The position numbers and the translations under genes are program-made. 5,480 nucleotides of DNA from Syntrophomonas sp. UBA4807 (lineage in GTDB: Bacteria; Bacillota; Syntrophomonadia; Syntrophomonadales; Syntrophomonadaceae). Location: NCBI GenBank assembly GCA_002402575.1, contig DHGD01000073.1:1-5480 (forward strand). The letters are read 5' to 3'. The notes below the pieces were generated by a model. That model did not search any database, was not told where the DNA came from, and saw only the letters and a program-made list of their open reading frames with translations. Each line of letters opens with the position of its first letter. The stretch's first letter is position 1. Shown piece by piece: positions 5,460 to 5,480 of this stretch.

Positions 5460-5480
5460 GCCGATGTGGCGGAATTGGCA
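5460..5480 (+). tRNA. tRNA-Leu, 5' part only (cut by window edge)
   Basis: The last 21 bases begin GCCGATGTGGCGG and continue with AATTGGCA. This is the acceptor 5' strand, the T8-G9 linker, the D-stem GCG and the D-loop of a bacterial tRNA-Leu. The anticodon lies outside the window, so the isoacceptor is unknown. TATACT just upstream (5453-5458) is too close to be its -10 box, so transcription probably comes from the perfect promoter at 5208-5236. A tRNA cluster may continue to the right. Confidence 0.85.

Overview
The window looks like chromosomal DNA of a Gram-positive, probably spore-forming Bacillota, most likely in the Clostridia. The evidence is the gene order polA-mutM-ytaF (as in Bacillus subtilis), a Pol I whose proofreading domain has lost its catalytic residues, strong AGGAGG-type ribosome binding sites, TTG and GTG starts, and sigma-A-type promoters. 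The genus cannot be fixed from the sequence.

Right to left on the minus strand there are two transcription units. The first (4964 down to 4133) encodes an ECF sigma factor and a 72-residue zinc-finger anti-sigma protein, 34 bases apart. It ends in a nested double-hairpin terminator (4077-4011). The second starts at an extended -10 promoter (3971-3944) and encodes DNA polymerase I (TTG start), then formamidopyrimidine-DNA glycosylase 22 bases on, then a YtaF/MntP-type membrane protein 80 bases further, cut by the left edge. MutM removes oxidised purines and Pol I can fill the repair gap, so the first two genes form a base-excision-repair pair. YtaF is linked to sporulation in Bacillus and probably rides in the operon by conserved order.

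The right end (4965-5480) has no protein gene. It holds a possible autoregulatory promoter for the sigma operon, a 9-base direct repeat, and then a plus-strand RNA region. A perfect consensus promoter (TTGACA, 17 bases, TATAAT; 5208-5236) precedes a compact structured element (5257-5372) that begins like a tRNA-Leu but is not a canonical tRNA. A small hairpin with a T-run follows (5372-5391), then a tandem 12-base repeat, and a real tRNA-Leu starts at 5460 and is cut by the right edge.

The most interesting item is that right-hand RNA. Its helices abut one another in a cloverleaf-like order with a tRNA-Leu D-arm sequence. It is either a tRNA-derived non-coding RNA or a decayed tRNA-Leu gene behind an intact strong promoter. 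Second is an Asp in place of the usual steric-gate Glu in motif A of DNA polymerase I.
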